DNA from: RFPW01 sp040401595
Lineage (GTDB): Bacteria > Pseudomonadota > Gammaproteobacteria > Burkholderiales > Burkholderiaceae_E
Length of the DNA: 64,000 bases
Reading direction: 5' to 3'
Assembly (NCBI GenBank): GCA_040401595.1
Contig: JBBAOE010000014.1
Coordinates: 37,967-101,966, forward strand
Below the pieces are notes generated by a model that was given only the letters and a program-made list of their open reading frames with translations, had not been told where the DNA came from and ran no database searches. Every line of letters begins with the position of its first letter. Positions within the stretch are counted from its first letter, which is position 1. The position numbers and the translations under genes are program-made. Positions 51,537-61,236 of this stretch are shown one piece after another.

Positions 51537-53141
51537 ATGAGCAAGCAGTCAGACGGTAGCGCAACTTTCATGATGGCGCTCCCCGCGCTCTCCCTGGCGA
51601 TCGCCCTGGCCCTGGGCGCGACAGTCACCGAGGCGAAGACCGTCCGTATCGGCAATCAGGGCGACGCCCTGTCGATGGACCCCCATTCGCTTAATGAATC
51701 GCTGCAACTGAGCGTCATGAGCAACGTCTACGAGTCGCTGGTCAGTCGCAACAAGGACCTCAGTCTGACGCCGGGACTGGCAACCAGCTGGCGCCAGACC
51801 TCGCCCAACGTCTGGCGATTTGAATTGCGCCAGGGTGTGAAATTCCAGGATGGCGAACCGTTCACGGCCGAGGATGTGGTGTTCACCTTCAAGCGAGCGG
51901 CTGGTGAAGGTTCGGACATGAAAAGCTATGTCAACGACATCCAGGAAGTCCGCAAGCTGAGCGACTACTCGATCGAGATCGAGACCAAAGCGCCATTCCC
52001 GATCCTGCCCGATGTGATCGAGAAGCTCTACATCATGAACAAGAAATGGTGCGAGACCAACCGCGCCACGATCCCGGTCGACCGCCGCAAGGGAATTGAG
52101 AATGTCGCCTCATTCAAAGGCAACGGGACCGGCCCCTACATGGTTGGAGAGCGGCAGCCGGGCGTCAAGACCACCTTCAAGGTCAACCCGAATTATTGGG
52201 GCACGGTCGAAGGCAATGTCACCGAGGTGATCTACACCCCGATCGGGAACGATGCCACCCGTGTTGCCGCGCTGCTGAGCGGTCAGGTCGACATCATGGA
52301 ACCCGTTCCGGTCCAGGATGCCGCCCGCATCAACGCGAGCCCTAATGCTCGGGTCTTGGCCGGTCCCGAATTGCGCACGATCTTCCTTGGAATGGACCAG
52401 AAGCGCGATGAACTGCTGTACTCGAGTGTCAAGGGTAAAAATCCATTCAAGGACAAACGGGTACGGCAGGCGTTTTATCAGGCACTCGATATTGAGACCA
52501 TCAAACGCACGGTGATGCGCGGCGCATCGAGCCCCACCGCATTGATGATTGCACCAGGGATCACCGGCTTCACGCCCGATCTCAACAAGCGCTTGCCATT
52601 TGATCTCGAGGCTGCCAAAAAACTCATGGCAGAAGCGGGATATGCCAGCGGCTTTGAAGTCAGCATGAACTGCCCGAACGATCGTTATGTCAATGATGGC
52701 GAAATCTGCCAGGCGGTCGCAGCCAATCTTGCCAGGATCAACATTAAGATCAATTTGCAGGCTGAAACCAAGGGGACCTATTTCCCCAAGATCCTCAAGC
52801 GTGACACCGGTTTCTACATGCTCGGGTGGACCCCTGCTACCTACGATGCACACAACGCGCTCAATGCGCTGATGCGCTGTGTCGATGACAAAGGAGCCGG
52901 TCAGTTCAATCTGGGCTCGTACTGCAATCCGAAAGTAGACGATCTGATCCAGAAGATCCAGTCGGAAACCGACAAGACCCGGCGCAACGCCATGATTCGC
53001 GAAGCATTCCAGATCCATTCCGAGGATATCGGTCACTTACCGCTTCACCAGCAGGCGCTGGCCTGGGGTGTCGCGAAAAACATCGATCTGGTTCAGTTGC
53101 CCGACAACTACATGCCCTTCAAGTGGATCACCATCAAGTAA
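51537..53141 (+). CDS. peptide/nickel-type ABC periplasmic receptor (SBP_bac_5)
   Basis: A 534-residue periplasmic binding protein of the DppA/OppA family. The signal peptide (MMALPALSLAIALALG, cleavage after TEA) is followed by the typical VRIGNQGDALSMDPH and FRQGVKFQDGEPFTAEDVVFTF-like region (about 112-132). The ATG at 51537 has GAGGA nine bases upstream. No cognate permease or ATPase genes are in the window, so it must work with a transporter elsewhere. It may bind an amide or peptide-like substrate of the cluster, which is inference. Confidence 0.88.
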   Translation: MSKQSDGSATFMMALPALSLAIALALGATVTEAKTVRIGNQGDALSMDPHSLNESLQLSVMSNVYESLVSRNKDLSLTPGLATSWRQTSPNVWRFELRQGVKFQDGEPFTAEDVVFTFKRAAGEGSDMKSYVNDIQEVRKLSDYSIEIETKAPFPILPDVIEKLYIMNKKWCETNRATIPVDRRKGIENVASFKGNGTGPYMVGERQPGVKTTFKVNPNYWGTVEGNVTEVIYTPIGNDATRVAALLSGQVDIMEPVPVQDAARINASPNARVLAGPELRTIFLGMDQKRDELLYSSVKGKNPFKDKRVRQAFYQALDIETIKRTVMRGASSPTALMIAPGITGFTPDLNKRLPFDLEAAKKLMAEAGYASGFEVSMNCPNDRYVNDGEICQAVAANLARINIKINLQAETKGTYFPKILKRDTGFYMLGWTPATYDAHNALNALMRCVDDKGAGQFNLGSYCNPKVDDLIQKIQSETDKTRRNAMIREAFQIHSEDIGHLPLHQQALAWGVAKNIDLVQLPDNYMPFKWITIK

Positions 53142-53181
53142 GCGCAGTGTCCCCGGTTCTCCCAATGGTTCCAGTCGGCGA

Positions 53182-53838
53182 TTGAGCGTTCAACTTGACC
53201 ATCTCGTGATCGCAGCCGCCACGCTGGAAGAAGGCGTGGCGTGGTGCGAAGCGACCCTGGGCGTCACGCCAGGCCCGGGGGGAACGCACCCTCTGATGGG
53301 CACGCACAACCGCCTGCTCAGCATCGCGACTGCGGTTTTTCCGGATGCCTATCTTGAGATCATCGCGATCGATCCGACGGCGCTCGCACCTAACCGGCCG
53401 CGCTGGTTCGGTCTGGATCATCCGGAGTTGCGCGAACAACTCGTATCAGGCCCCCGCCTCATCCACGCGGTCGCCCGAACGACCAACCTCGATATGCACC
53501 GCTGGGGCCTGATCACCCTAGGGCTTCAGCCAGGTGAACCGGTCAGTGCCAGTCGCGACACACCAGAGGGCCTTCTGGCCTGGCAAATACTGGTGCGTCC
53601 CGATGGACGACTCGAGTGTCAGGGCGCGCTGCCGACTCTCATTCAATGGTCGGGTCGACACCCGGCGCAAACCATGACAAACAATGGAATCACTCTGGAG
53701 TCGCTGACCCTGAGGGGTTTGTCGGAGCGGGTGCAGGCATTATTGCGCTTGAAGGGCATTCAGATGCACCCCTCCCTTCCCGAGCATGCGGCATTGAGCG
53801 CGACGCTCAGCACCCCGCGTGGGGTCGTGATCCTTTAG
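53182..53838 (+). CDS. glyoxalase-like (VOC) domain protein
   Basis: A 218-residue protein of the PF13468 glyoxalase_3-like group, opening LDHLVIAAATLEEGVAWCEATLG with H8 as a likely metal ligand and HNRLLSI and AYLEIIAIDP as the second site. The start is taken as TTG at 53182, where similarity begins; the frame is open upstream but overlaps the receptor gene. Function is unknown; relatives include dioxygenase- and epimerase-fold proteins. It is the last gene of the + strand catabolic run. Confidence 0.75.
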   Translation: MSVQLDHLVIAAATLEEGVAWCEATLGVTPGPGGTHPLMGTHNRLLSIATAVFPDAYLEIIAIDPTALAPNRPRWFGLDHPELREQLVSGPRLIHAVARTTNLDMHRWGLITLGLQPGEPVSASRDTPEGLLAWQILVRPDGRLECQGALPTLIQWSGRHPAQTMTNNGITLESLTLRGLSERVQALLRLKGIQMHPSLPEHAALSATLSTPRGVVIL

Positions 53839-53899
53839 GCAGGAAGGACCCAGAAAGCTTTAACGGGAATTCCCCGACGCGGGCCCAACTCCAGCGTAC

Positions 53900-56800
53900 A
53901 TGCTTCATCTGCATTTCTCCAATCGCTTCGAATCCCTGCGCCAGACGTTGCTGGAGCAGCTTGCCCTGGAATCTCCCGACCCATTCACCGCACAGCAGGT
54001 GATCGTTCCCAGCACCGCAGTGATGCGGCACCTTGAATGGGCACTGACCGAGGACAGAGGGATTTGCGCCAATGTCACGTTCTCTTATCTTGCCCAATGG
54101 ATCTGGCGTCAGATCGGCAAGATCATTGCGGTACAGACCGAGTCTCCGTTCGCCCCGGAGGTCCTGACCTGGCGGGTCTATCAGATACTCAGCGATGCGG
54201 ATTTTCTGGCTGCTCATGATCGTCTGCACAATTATCTGCGCGAGAACGATCCGGTTCGTCAGCACGACCTGGCCAGTCGTATCGCACGGCTCTTCGAACA
54301 GTATGTAACCTACCGTCCACTCTGGCTGGAAACCTGGTCCCAAGGTCGATGGATCAGGCCAACGAGCCCGCATGGCACTGCCATCGACGAAATCGGCCCT
54401 CCCCGGGCCATTCCGGACGGTCCCTGGCAGCACGAGGCCTGGCAGAGCGCACTCTGGCGACGAATTGCCAGTGAAACAGGCACCACACAGGAGCACCCGG
54501 GCCAGTCGTTTTTTCGGGCGCTGCAAAGCCTTGGCAGCGGCCACCCGGAATCCTCCGCGTTGCCCTCGCACGCCCATGTTTTTTGCCTTCCCTCCGTCGC
54601 GCCGCTCTACCTGAGTTTGCTCCGGGGTCTGTCGAGCCGGATGGAGTTGAATGTTTATGTCCTCAACCCCTGCCAAGAGTACTGGTATGAGATTGTCGAC
54701 CGCAAACGACTGAGCGCGCTCATTTCAACCGGGCAAAGCAGCCACCACGAGACGGGCAATCGTCTGCTGGCAGCCTGGGGCAAGCAGACCCAGGCGCACA
54801 TCGACCTGCTGCTCTCTGACGACAATGGTCCTGAGGAGCTCCATACCCAATTCCTCGAAGCGCCCGGGCACACCATGCTGGGCCAGTTACAGAATTCGAT
54901 CTTGCATCTGGTCGAGCTGGAGTCAACGGGTCCGGCTGAACAGACCCCGCCAGTATCGCTATCAATTTCATCACAATCCGCGCCTGTCAGCCCGAGCGAA
55001 CGGGTGGCCGTCTGCAGTGATGAAAGTCTTCAGGTTCATATCTGTCACTCGCTGCAGCGCGAGCTGGAGGTATTGCAGGCGCAACTGCTTGCCCTATTCG
55101 ATCAGCCACAGCCACCGGCCCCAGACGAGATCCTCGTCGTCACACCCAATCTGGTGCGGGCGGCGCCATTGATCGACGCCGTGTTCGGGGCCGTTGCCAG
55201 CGAACGACGCTTGCCCTACCTGATCACCGGCCTCCCACAGCGCCGCGTCAACCCAATCGCCCGAGTGCTCGATCAGCTGCTGGCCTTGGCCCTCGGCCGT
55301 CATCCCGCTTCCGAAGTATTTGAGCTTCTCACGCAACCCGCCGTCATGCGCCGATTTGAGCTGGACACCGAGCAGGCTGAACGGTTAGGCGAATGGCTTG
55401 AGATTGCTGGCATACGCTGGGCTCTGGACGGCAGCGAACGGCTTGCCCATGGCTTACCAGCCGATGAACGCCACACCTTCTCGGACGGCCTGCAGCGACT
55501 GTTTCTGGCCTACGCGATGGGTGAGGGGATCGGCGATCGCGTGGACCCGAGCGAGTGCTTGGGTCCGGACGATGGGTCTGGCGACGGTCTGGAGGACGGT
55601 GTGAGCGGCCTGATCGGTGAACGGGTTGGCGCTGGCAATCCGACCGGCACCACAGCCCCGGCACTCGGTATCCTGTGGCGGTTCATTCAAGAGCTCGACC
55701 GGTTAAGGCGTGACTGGCAGATCCCGAAAACGCCTGAGCAATGGCATGGAGCGCTCCACCAGGCACTCGAGTGTTTTGCTGCTGCGGAACTGCCATGGGT
55801 CGAAGATTTCAGCGCAGTGCGGCGTGCGATCAATGACTTGCATGACCACATGATCCGCGGTGGTCTGCGTGTTTCACTGCCATTAGCCGTGATCCGTGAG
55901 GCGCTCGGTGAGCAACTCGATCAGGGCGCCCAGGGCGGCGCGCCCTCAGGACGCATCACGTTCGCGGCGATCTCCAGCCTGCGCGCGTTGCCTTACCGGT
56001 TTATCTTTGCGTTTGGATTGAATGATGGGGAGTTCCCGACTGCATCCTCATCGCTTGAATTTGATCTGATCGCGGCGCAACCGCGACGCGGCGATCGCCA
56101 GCGCCGCCTGGACGAACGCAACCAGTTTCTCGACCTGGTGATCTCCGCGCGTGACCGACTCGTGCTGAGTTATACCGGCCGCAATGTTCGCGACAACAGC
56201 CGCATCCCGCCTTCGGTCCTGATTGCGGATCTGGTTGACCAGATCGAGCGGAATTGGCCTGGCGCTGCTGCCCGGATCACGCATGAACACCGCTTGCAGG
56301 CCTTCAGTCCAATCGGGCAGCAACTCGGTCTGCACTCAGACATCAGCGCCCCCACCCGCACACCCGCCCTGTCGGGCAATCCTCTGGGTTCCGAACCGGC
56401 GCAAACCGACGAGGTCATGTTCGCCGATGACGCGACTGAACCCGGCGATGCTGAGGATAGTGACAGTCCCCTGAAGGGTCTGCCGTTCTTTACCGAGGAA
56501 CTGCCGGCGCCGGATGCCCATTTCCGTCAGGTCTCTCTCCAGAAGCTGCTCGAATTTTTCAAAAATCCGGCCCGATTTCTGCTACGACACCGGCTTGGGA
56601 TCCGCTTGACCGAAGACGAACCCGAGTTGCGGGACGAAGAACCGTTCACGATCGATCCCTTGATGCGGCGGATGCTGGAGGACCGCTTGTTACCGCATGC
56701 ACTCGAAGGACTCGACGTCGCCGGCTTGGCTCGTCTGGCGCGTGCCGGGCCGGAGCTACCTTCGGGCAGCCTCGGTCATCTTCAGGCCCAGCAAGAGGCT

Positions 56801-57433
56801 GAGCAACTCCGCAGGTTCGCCATCCAAATTCGCCGGGAGTTGCGTCAAGCACAACAGGCCCCCCTCACCCATGACCTGCCGTTCAATCTGGACGGCGATT
56901 CCTGGGTCCTGCACGGCACCATCCAGGACCTAAGGGCACAAGGACTCGTGCGCTGGAATTTCGGGCCAGCGCGAGCTGAAACCTACCTGACCGGATGGAT
57001 CACCCACCTGTTTCTCTGCACAAGCGATGTCGACCCGGCAATGCAGGAGACACGCTGGTATTCGCGCGACGGGTCGTACCGCCTACGCAGGGTGACCGAT
57101 GCGCGGACGGAACTCGCAAAACTGCTCGCGCTCTACCAGAAAGGCTTGGCCAAGCCACTGCAATTCTTTCCCCGCTCGGCCTGGAAGCTGATCAATACCG
57201 GCAAGCCTGCCGACGCGCTGAATATCTGGCAGGGCAACCGTGACCGATCCTTTGGAGAGAATAGCGACCCAGCGTATCAACTTGCTCTGCGGGGACTTCA
57301 GAACCCGCTCGGCAAGGTATTCACTGAACTGGCGCAGACGATCTACCAACCAATGCTAAGCCATCTCGACGACGATCGCGTCGGTTCGCTTCTGGAACGC
57401 GCCTTCCTGGCGCAGAGACCCGCACCACCATGA
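53900..57433 (+). CDS. recC: exodeoxyribonuclease V gamma subunit
   Basis: A 1177-residue RecC, the subunit that recognises Chi and splits the strands in the RecBCD helicase-nuclease. LHLHFSNRFESLRQTLLEQL and the DPF...VIVPS segment at the N-terminus, and FGLNDGEFP in the inactive helicase half, are typical. Two low-complexity insertions are visible: about 555-580 (Gly/Asp-rich, GSGDGLEDGVSG) and about 805-870. The length is close to the E. coli protein. It has no clear ribosome site. It overlaps recB by four bases. Confidence 0.93.
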   Translation: MLHLHFSNRFESLRQTLLEQLALESPDPFTAQQVIVPSTAVMRHLEWALTEDRGICANVTFSYLAQWIWRQIGKIIAVQTESPFAPEVLTWRVYQILSDADFLAAHDRLHNYLRENDPVRQHDLASRIARLFEQYVTYRPLWLETWSQGRWIRPTSPHGTAIDEIGPPRAIPDGPWQHEAWQSALWRRIASETGTTQEHPGQSFFRALQSLGSGHPESSALPSHAHVFCLPSVAPLYLSLLRGLSSRMELNVYVLNPCQEYWYEIVDRKRLSALISTGQSSHHETGNRLLAAWGKQTQAHIDLLLSDDNGPEELHTQFLEAPGHTMLGQLQNSILHLVELESTGPAEQTPPVSLSISSQSAPVSPSERVAVCSDESLQVHICHSLQRELEVLQAQLLALFDQPQPPAPDEILVVTPNLVRAAPLIDAVFGAVASERRLPYLITGLPQRRVNPIARVLDQLLALALGRHPASEVFELLTQPAVMRRFELDTEQAERLGEWLEIAGIRWALDGSERLAHGLPADERHTFSDGLQRLFLAYAMGEGIGDRVDPSECLGPDDGSGDGLEDGVSGLIGERVGAGNPTGTTAPALGILWRFIQELDRLRRDWQIPKTPEQWHGALHQALECFAAAELPWVEDFSAVRRAINDLHDHMIRGGLRVSLPLAVIREALGEQLDQGAQGGAPSGRITFAAISSLRALPYRFIFAFGLNDGEFPTASSSLEFDLIAAQPRRGDRQRRLDERNQFLDLVISARDRLVLSYTGRNVRDNSRIPPSVLIADLVDQIERNWPGAAARITHEHRLQAFSPIGQQLGLHSDISAPTRTPALSGNPLGSEPAQTDEVMFADDATEPGDAEDSDSPLKGLPFFTEELPAPDAHFRQVSLQKLLEFFKNPARFLLRHRLGIRLTEDEPELRDEEPFTIDPLMRRMLEDRLLPHALEGLDVAGLARLARAGPELPSGSLGHLQAQQEAEQLRRFAIQIRRELRQAQQAPLTHDLPFNLDGDSWVLHGTIQDLRAQGLVRWNFGPARAETYLTGWITHLFLCTSDVDPAMQETRWYSRDGSYRLRRVTDARTELAKLLALYQKGLAKPLQFFPRSAWKLINTGKPADALNIWQGNRDRSFGENSDPAYQLALRGLQNPLGKVFTELAQTIYQPMLSHLDDDRVGSLLERAFLAQRPAPP

Positions 57434-60400
57434 AGGCCACTGATCGCCTGGATGTTTTTGGCTGCGAGCTCGATGGGATCAGTCTCATCGAAGCCTCTGC
57501 CGGAACCGGGAAAACCTGGAACATCTGCGTTCTCTACCTGCGACTGCTGCTGGAGCGTGGTCTGCGGGTTCAGGACATTCTCGTTGTCACCTTCACCCGC
57601 GCCGCAACGGGCGAGTTGCGAGAGCGGATCCGCTCCCGCGTCGTCGAGATGCTGGCGTATCTGCAGGGAGACGCCAGCGCCGATGCCGCATTCGCTGGCG
57701 AACTCATGCGCGCGGTCGAACAAAAAATCAGCCCGTCGCCTACGCTGATTGCAGAACGGCTAGAGACGGCGATCAATTTTTTTGATGAAGCCGCAATCTT
57801 CACCATCCACGGGTTCTGTCAGAGAACATTGACCGATACCGCTCTCGAAACCGGTTCGTCTTATCAATTAGAACTGATCGAAGACGACCGTACCTTGCGC
57901 TTGGCTGCAGTTGCCGACTTCTGGCGCAAACATATCGCGTCCCAAGACCTCGAACCAGCCTTCAGCCGATATCTTCGCGAAACCAAACAAAGCCCCGCAC
58001 ATTGGGCTGAACTCCTGCGGCGCGTTCATGCGAAACCCTTCGCCACCGCGCGCTGGCCCGATGATCAGGACACGCCCGCCTTGTCGAGTGCCATCCCCTT
58101 TGACGAGGCGTGGGCCGCGGCCCTCGCGATCTGGTCGGATCGTCGGGCCGAGGTTCTGCAAACCATCCGTGAAGGTCTGAATCAACTCAATGGTCGAAGC
58201 TATAACACGGGCTCGATCCTCGACAGCGCACAACGATGGGATGCCATCCTCCTGCAGCAAACGGGATCGCTGTTTCACCTTGCCACGGACGACAAAGCGC
58301 ACCTGCTGACCCGGCTGACCCTGGAGAAACGGACACTGCGCGGCAAGACCGCACCTTCGCATCCCTTCTTTGATGCCGCCCAGCGCCTGCTGGAGGTCAG
58401 TGAGACGCTGAGCGCACAGTGCGAGCGCCGCCTGCTTGCACTCCAGCGCACCATGATCGAGGTCAGCGGCGAAGATTTGCAGCGGCACAAGCGCCGCAAT
58501 AACGTCGTCTCCTATGACGACATTCTGTTCAATACCTGGGATGCCCTCTGTAGTGGCAAGCAGCCGCAACTCGCCACCACGTTGCGTCGACGCTACCCCG
58601 CCGCCCTGATCGACGAATTTCAGGATACCGATCCCTTGCAATGCGGAATCTTTCTGCGCATCTACGGGGATGGTTCCGTGCCGTTTTTTCTCGTGGGTGA
58701 TCCGAAGCAGGCCATCTACAGCTTTCGCAATGCGGATATCCACGCCTATTTGCAAGCCAAGTCTCAAGTCCATCGAATCGCCAGCTTGGGTCACAATCAA
58801 CGCTCGGTATCGGGACTGGTCGAAGCCTGCAACGTCCTGTTCAGTGCCAATCCCGGCGCCTTCATTCAGGCGGGGATCGGGTATCAGGCTGTTCAAACCG
58901 GTCATCGCAAGCGTCAACCCTTGATTGATCCAGACGATCGAGCGCTACCGAGCCTGCTGGGCCCCGCCCCCGAGCGGGCGATGGGATCGCAAGCCCATGA
59001 AGCCCATGAAGCCCATGAAGCCGATGACCCCAGCCAACAGGATTTCGATTCGCAGCAACACTGGCCGATGCGTCTGTGGCGCTTGCCCACGGATCGCGAC
59101 GGCGCATTGCTCACTCGAGCGTCGGCTTATCAATGGGCAATCGGTCAGACGGTGGAAGAAATTGCCCGGCTACTCATCCGTACAGTCTCACTGGAAGGTC
59201 GGGCACTGCGAGGTGGCGATATTGCCGTTCTGGTACGCACCCACACGCAGGGTAAAGCGATCAAAGAGGCTCTGAGCCAACGCGGGATTGCCAGTGTCGA
59301 ACTTTCTCAGGCAAGCGTTTGGCAGAGCACGGAAGCGACGGAATTGGAGCGTGTCCTGCGTGCAGTCCTGAGCTCAACTGAGGCGGCACGACGCCACACC
59401 CTGCTGCTGGGAGCGCTCTCAACCAGCCTGATGGGCTTGAATGCAACGCAGGTGCTTGCGTGTCGTGCCGACGGCATTGCAATCACCGCCTGGGCCAACC
59501 GGTTTGTTCAATATCAGGGTGACTGGCGGCGACACGGATTCGCTTTCATGTTTCGCCGCTGGCTCGAGCAGGAACAAGTCAGCGCGCGCCTGCTCGGACA
59601 CGCGGATGGCGAGCGACGACTCACCAACCTCTTACACCTCGCTGAACTACTGCAGCGCGCCGGTCACGAATCAAACTCGCCAGAAACCCTCATGCGCTGG
59701 ATGAAGGGGCAACGCACCGAACCGACATCATCTGATGATGCCCAACTACGATTGGAATCAGATCGTGATCTGGTTCAGATCGTTACCATTCATAAATCTA
59801 AAGGCCTCGAATATGGCCTGGTCTTCTGCCCCTTGCTCTGGGACGGATTTCAGAGCCCCGAAACGAGATCCCTACCGATTGAGGACCGTGAGCCCGGTAG
59901 CGGGACCGTTTTCGACTTTCGCCCGAATGTTGCCGAAGACGCCACAAGAAAAGCGCGCCAACGGGCGGCGGCGGAGGCAGAAGGGATTCGACTGATCTAT
60001 GTCGCTCTGACCCGCGCCGTGCACCGCTGTTACCTCGTGGTGGGCAGTTACCGAAACGCACGAGGCGCAGGCAATGCCGTCGCGCCTGACAGCCAGCGCA
60101 GCCTTCTGAACTGGCTGGCCGGCGGCGCTGGGATGGACCGCAGCACCTGGTCGGCGCAGACCCCAGAGACTGAATCCATCGAACAGGCCTGGCGGGCCAT
60201 CGCGGATCGAGCCCGCGGGCAAATCGCCTTGTTCACGCCATCCTCCGTCACGGATCCAAACCCGACACCCATCGGGCGTGAGTGCGCCCCCCAGGCGAGT
60301 CCAACGCCAGCATCATCGATCCTGCGCAAGCTTGATCCTGGTTGGTATGAAGGGAGTTTTTCGAGTCTGACACGGGGCCGCAGCGATGAATCTCCCAAAT

Positions 60401-61236
60401 GGGCGGTGGATGCTGCCGATCATGATTCGATCGGTTGCGATCCTCGGGCGAGCGCGATCGACAGCAGACGCATTCCGTCTGGCCTCCCAGCGACCGACAT
60501 CTTGCGATTCCCCCGAGGTCCGAGAGCGGGGGAATGCATCCATGCCATTTTCGAGAAAATTGATTTCACCGACCCCGATACCTGGGATCAGGAAATCGCC
60601 AAGGCACTGGATCAGTTTGGGCTGCCAGCAGACACGGTGCACCAACAGATGCTGCGGACTCTGCTGCGCGATGTGATGGCAACCCCCCTGCTGGAAGGTG
60701 TGCTCCTCGGCGAGGTCCCGCGACACAAACGCCTCAATGAACTTGCCTTCAAAATTCCAGCACCCGCCCTGCGAGCCGACGAGTGGAACGACTGGTTTAC
60801 CGCCCACCGGATTGCCGTGCCCAAACTGCAGTTCGGCCTGCCCCCGCGATATCTCCAGGGCTTTATTGATCTGATTTTTCAGTGCGGCGATCGTTACTAT
60901 GTTCTGGACTGGAAATCCAATCACCTGGGCTACACGCCCCAGCATTACGACAACGAACCGATCGAGGCCGTGATGGCCGAACAGGGCTATCACCTGCAAT
61001 CGGTTCTCTACTGCGTGGCATTGCACCGTTATCTGCGACTAAGGGTTCCGGGGTACAGCTACGACCGGCACATGGGGGGCAGCCTGTATTGCTTCGTGCG
61101 CGGTATCCGCCCCGACTGGCGGGACTCGCAGGGCCGTGCCCTGGGCGTCTGCGCGCAACGGCTCCCGTTTGAGACTATGACCGCGTTCGATCGCCTGCTC
61201 GGAGTTGACACTGCCCAGCGGCAGGCGCTGCCATGA
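57430..61236 (+). CDS. recB: exodeoxyribonuclease V beta subunit
   Basis: A 1268-residue RecB with an SF1A helicase and a C-terminal nuclease. Walker A is EASAGTGKT (21-29); helicase motif II is in LIDEFQDTDP, motif III in VGDPKQAIYSF, motif V in TIHKSKGLEY and motif VI in VALTRAVHR. The nuclease centre has D1160-W-K1162 in VLDWKSNHLG with an upstream aspartate in GFIDLIFQ. Residues 521-532 carry a four-unit His-Glu-Ala repeat. It is coupled to recC and recD by ATGA overlaps. Confidence 0.95.
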   Translation: MKATDRLDVFGCELDGISLIEASAGTGKTWNICVLYLRLLLERGLRVQDILVVTFTRAATGELRERIRSRVVEMLAYLQGDASADAAFAGELMRAVEQKISPSPTLIAERLETAINFFDEAAIFTIHGFCQRTLTDTALETGSSYQLELIEDDRTLRLAAVADFWRKHIASQDLEPAFSRYLRETKQSPAHWAELLRRVHAKPFATARWPDDQDTPALSSAIPFDEAWAAALAIWSDRRAEVLQTIREGLNQLNGRSYNTGSILDSAQRWDAILLQQTGSLFHLATDDKAHLLTRLTLEKRTLRGKTAPSHPFFDAAQRLLEVSETLSAQCERRLLALQRTMIEVSGEDLQRHKRRNNVVSYDDILFNTWDALCSGKQPQLATTLRRRYPAALIDEFQDTDPLQCGIFLRIYGDGSVPFFLVGDPKQAIYSFRNADIHAYLQAKSQVHRIASLGHNQRSVSGLVEACNVLFSANPGAFIQAGIGYQAVQTGHRKRQPLIDPDDRALPSLLGPAPERAMGSQAHEAHEAHEADDPSQQDFDSQQHWPMRLWRLPTDRDGALLTRASAYQWAIGQTVEEIARLLIRTVSLEGRALRGGDIAVLVRTHTQGKAIKEALSQRGIASVELSQASVWQSTEATELERVLRAVLSSTEAARRHTLLLGALSTSLMGLNATQVLACRADGIAITAWANRFVQYQGDWRRHGFAFMFRRWLEQEQVSARLLGHADGERRLTNLLHLAELLQRAGHESNSPETLMRWMKGQRTEPTSSDDAQLRLESDRDLVQIVTIHKSKGLEYGLVFCPLLWDGFQSPETRSLPIEDREPGSGTVFDFRPNVAEDATRKARQRAAAEAEGIRLIYVALTRAVHRCYLVVGSYRNARGAGNAVAPDSQRSLLNWLAGGAGMDRSTWSAQTPETESIEQAWRAIADRARGQIALFTPSSVTDPNPTPIGRECAPQASPTPASSILRKLDPGWYEGSFSSLTRGRSDESPKWAVDAADHDSIGCDPRASAIDSRRIPSGLPATDILRFPRGPRAGECIHAIFEKIDFTDPDTWDQEIAKALDQFGLPADTVHQQMLRTLLRDVMATPLLEGVLLGEVPRHKRLNELAFKIPAPALRADEWNDWFTAHRIAVPKLQFGLPPRYLQGFIDLIFQCGDRYYVLDWKSNHLGYTPQHYDNEPIEAVMAEQGYHLQSVLYCVALHRYLRLRVPGYSYDRHMGGSLYCFVRGIRPDWRDSQGRALGVCAQRLPFETMTAFDRLLGVDTAQRQALP
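58991..59026 (+). repeat. 9-bp in-frame tandem repeat in recB
   Basis: AAGCCCATG occurs three times (58991-58999, 59000-59008, 59009-59017) with a fourth unit AAGCCGATG (59018-59026). It encodes an Ala-His-Glu repeat within a poorly conserved linker of the helicase. Confidence 0.95.

Noticed and set aside
58991..59026. Short repeats in recB as a CRISPR-like array
   Set aside because: The units are 9 bp, contiguous and in frame, with no spacers and no cas genes.
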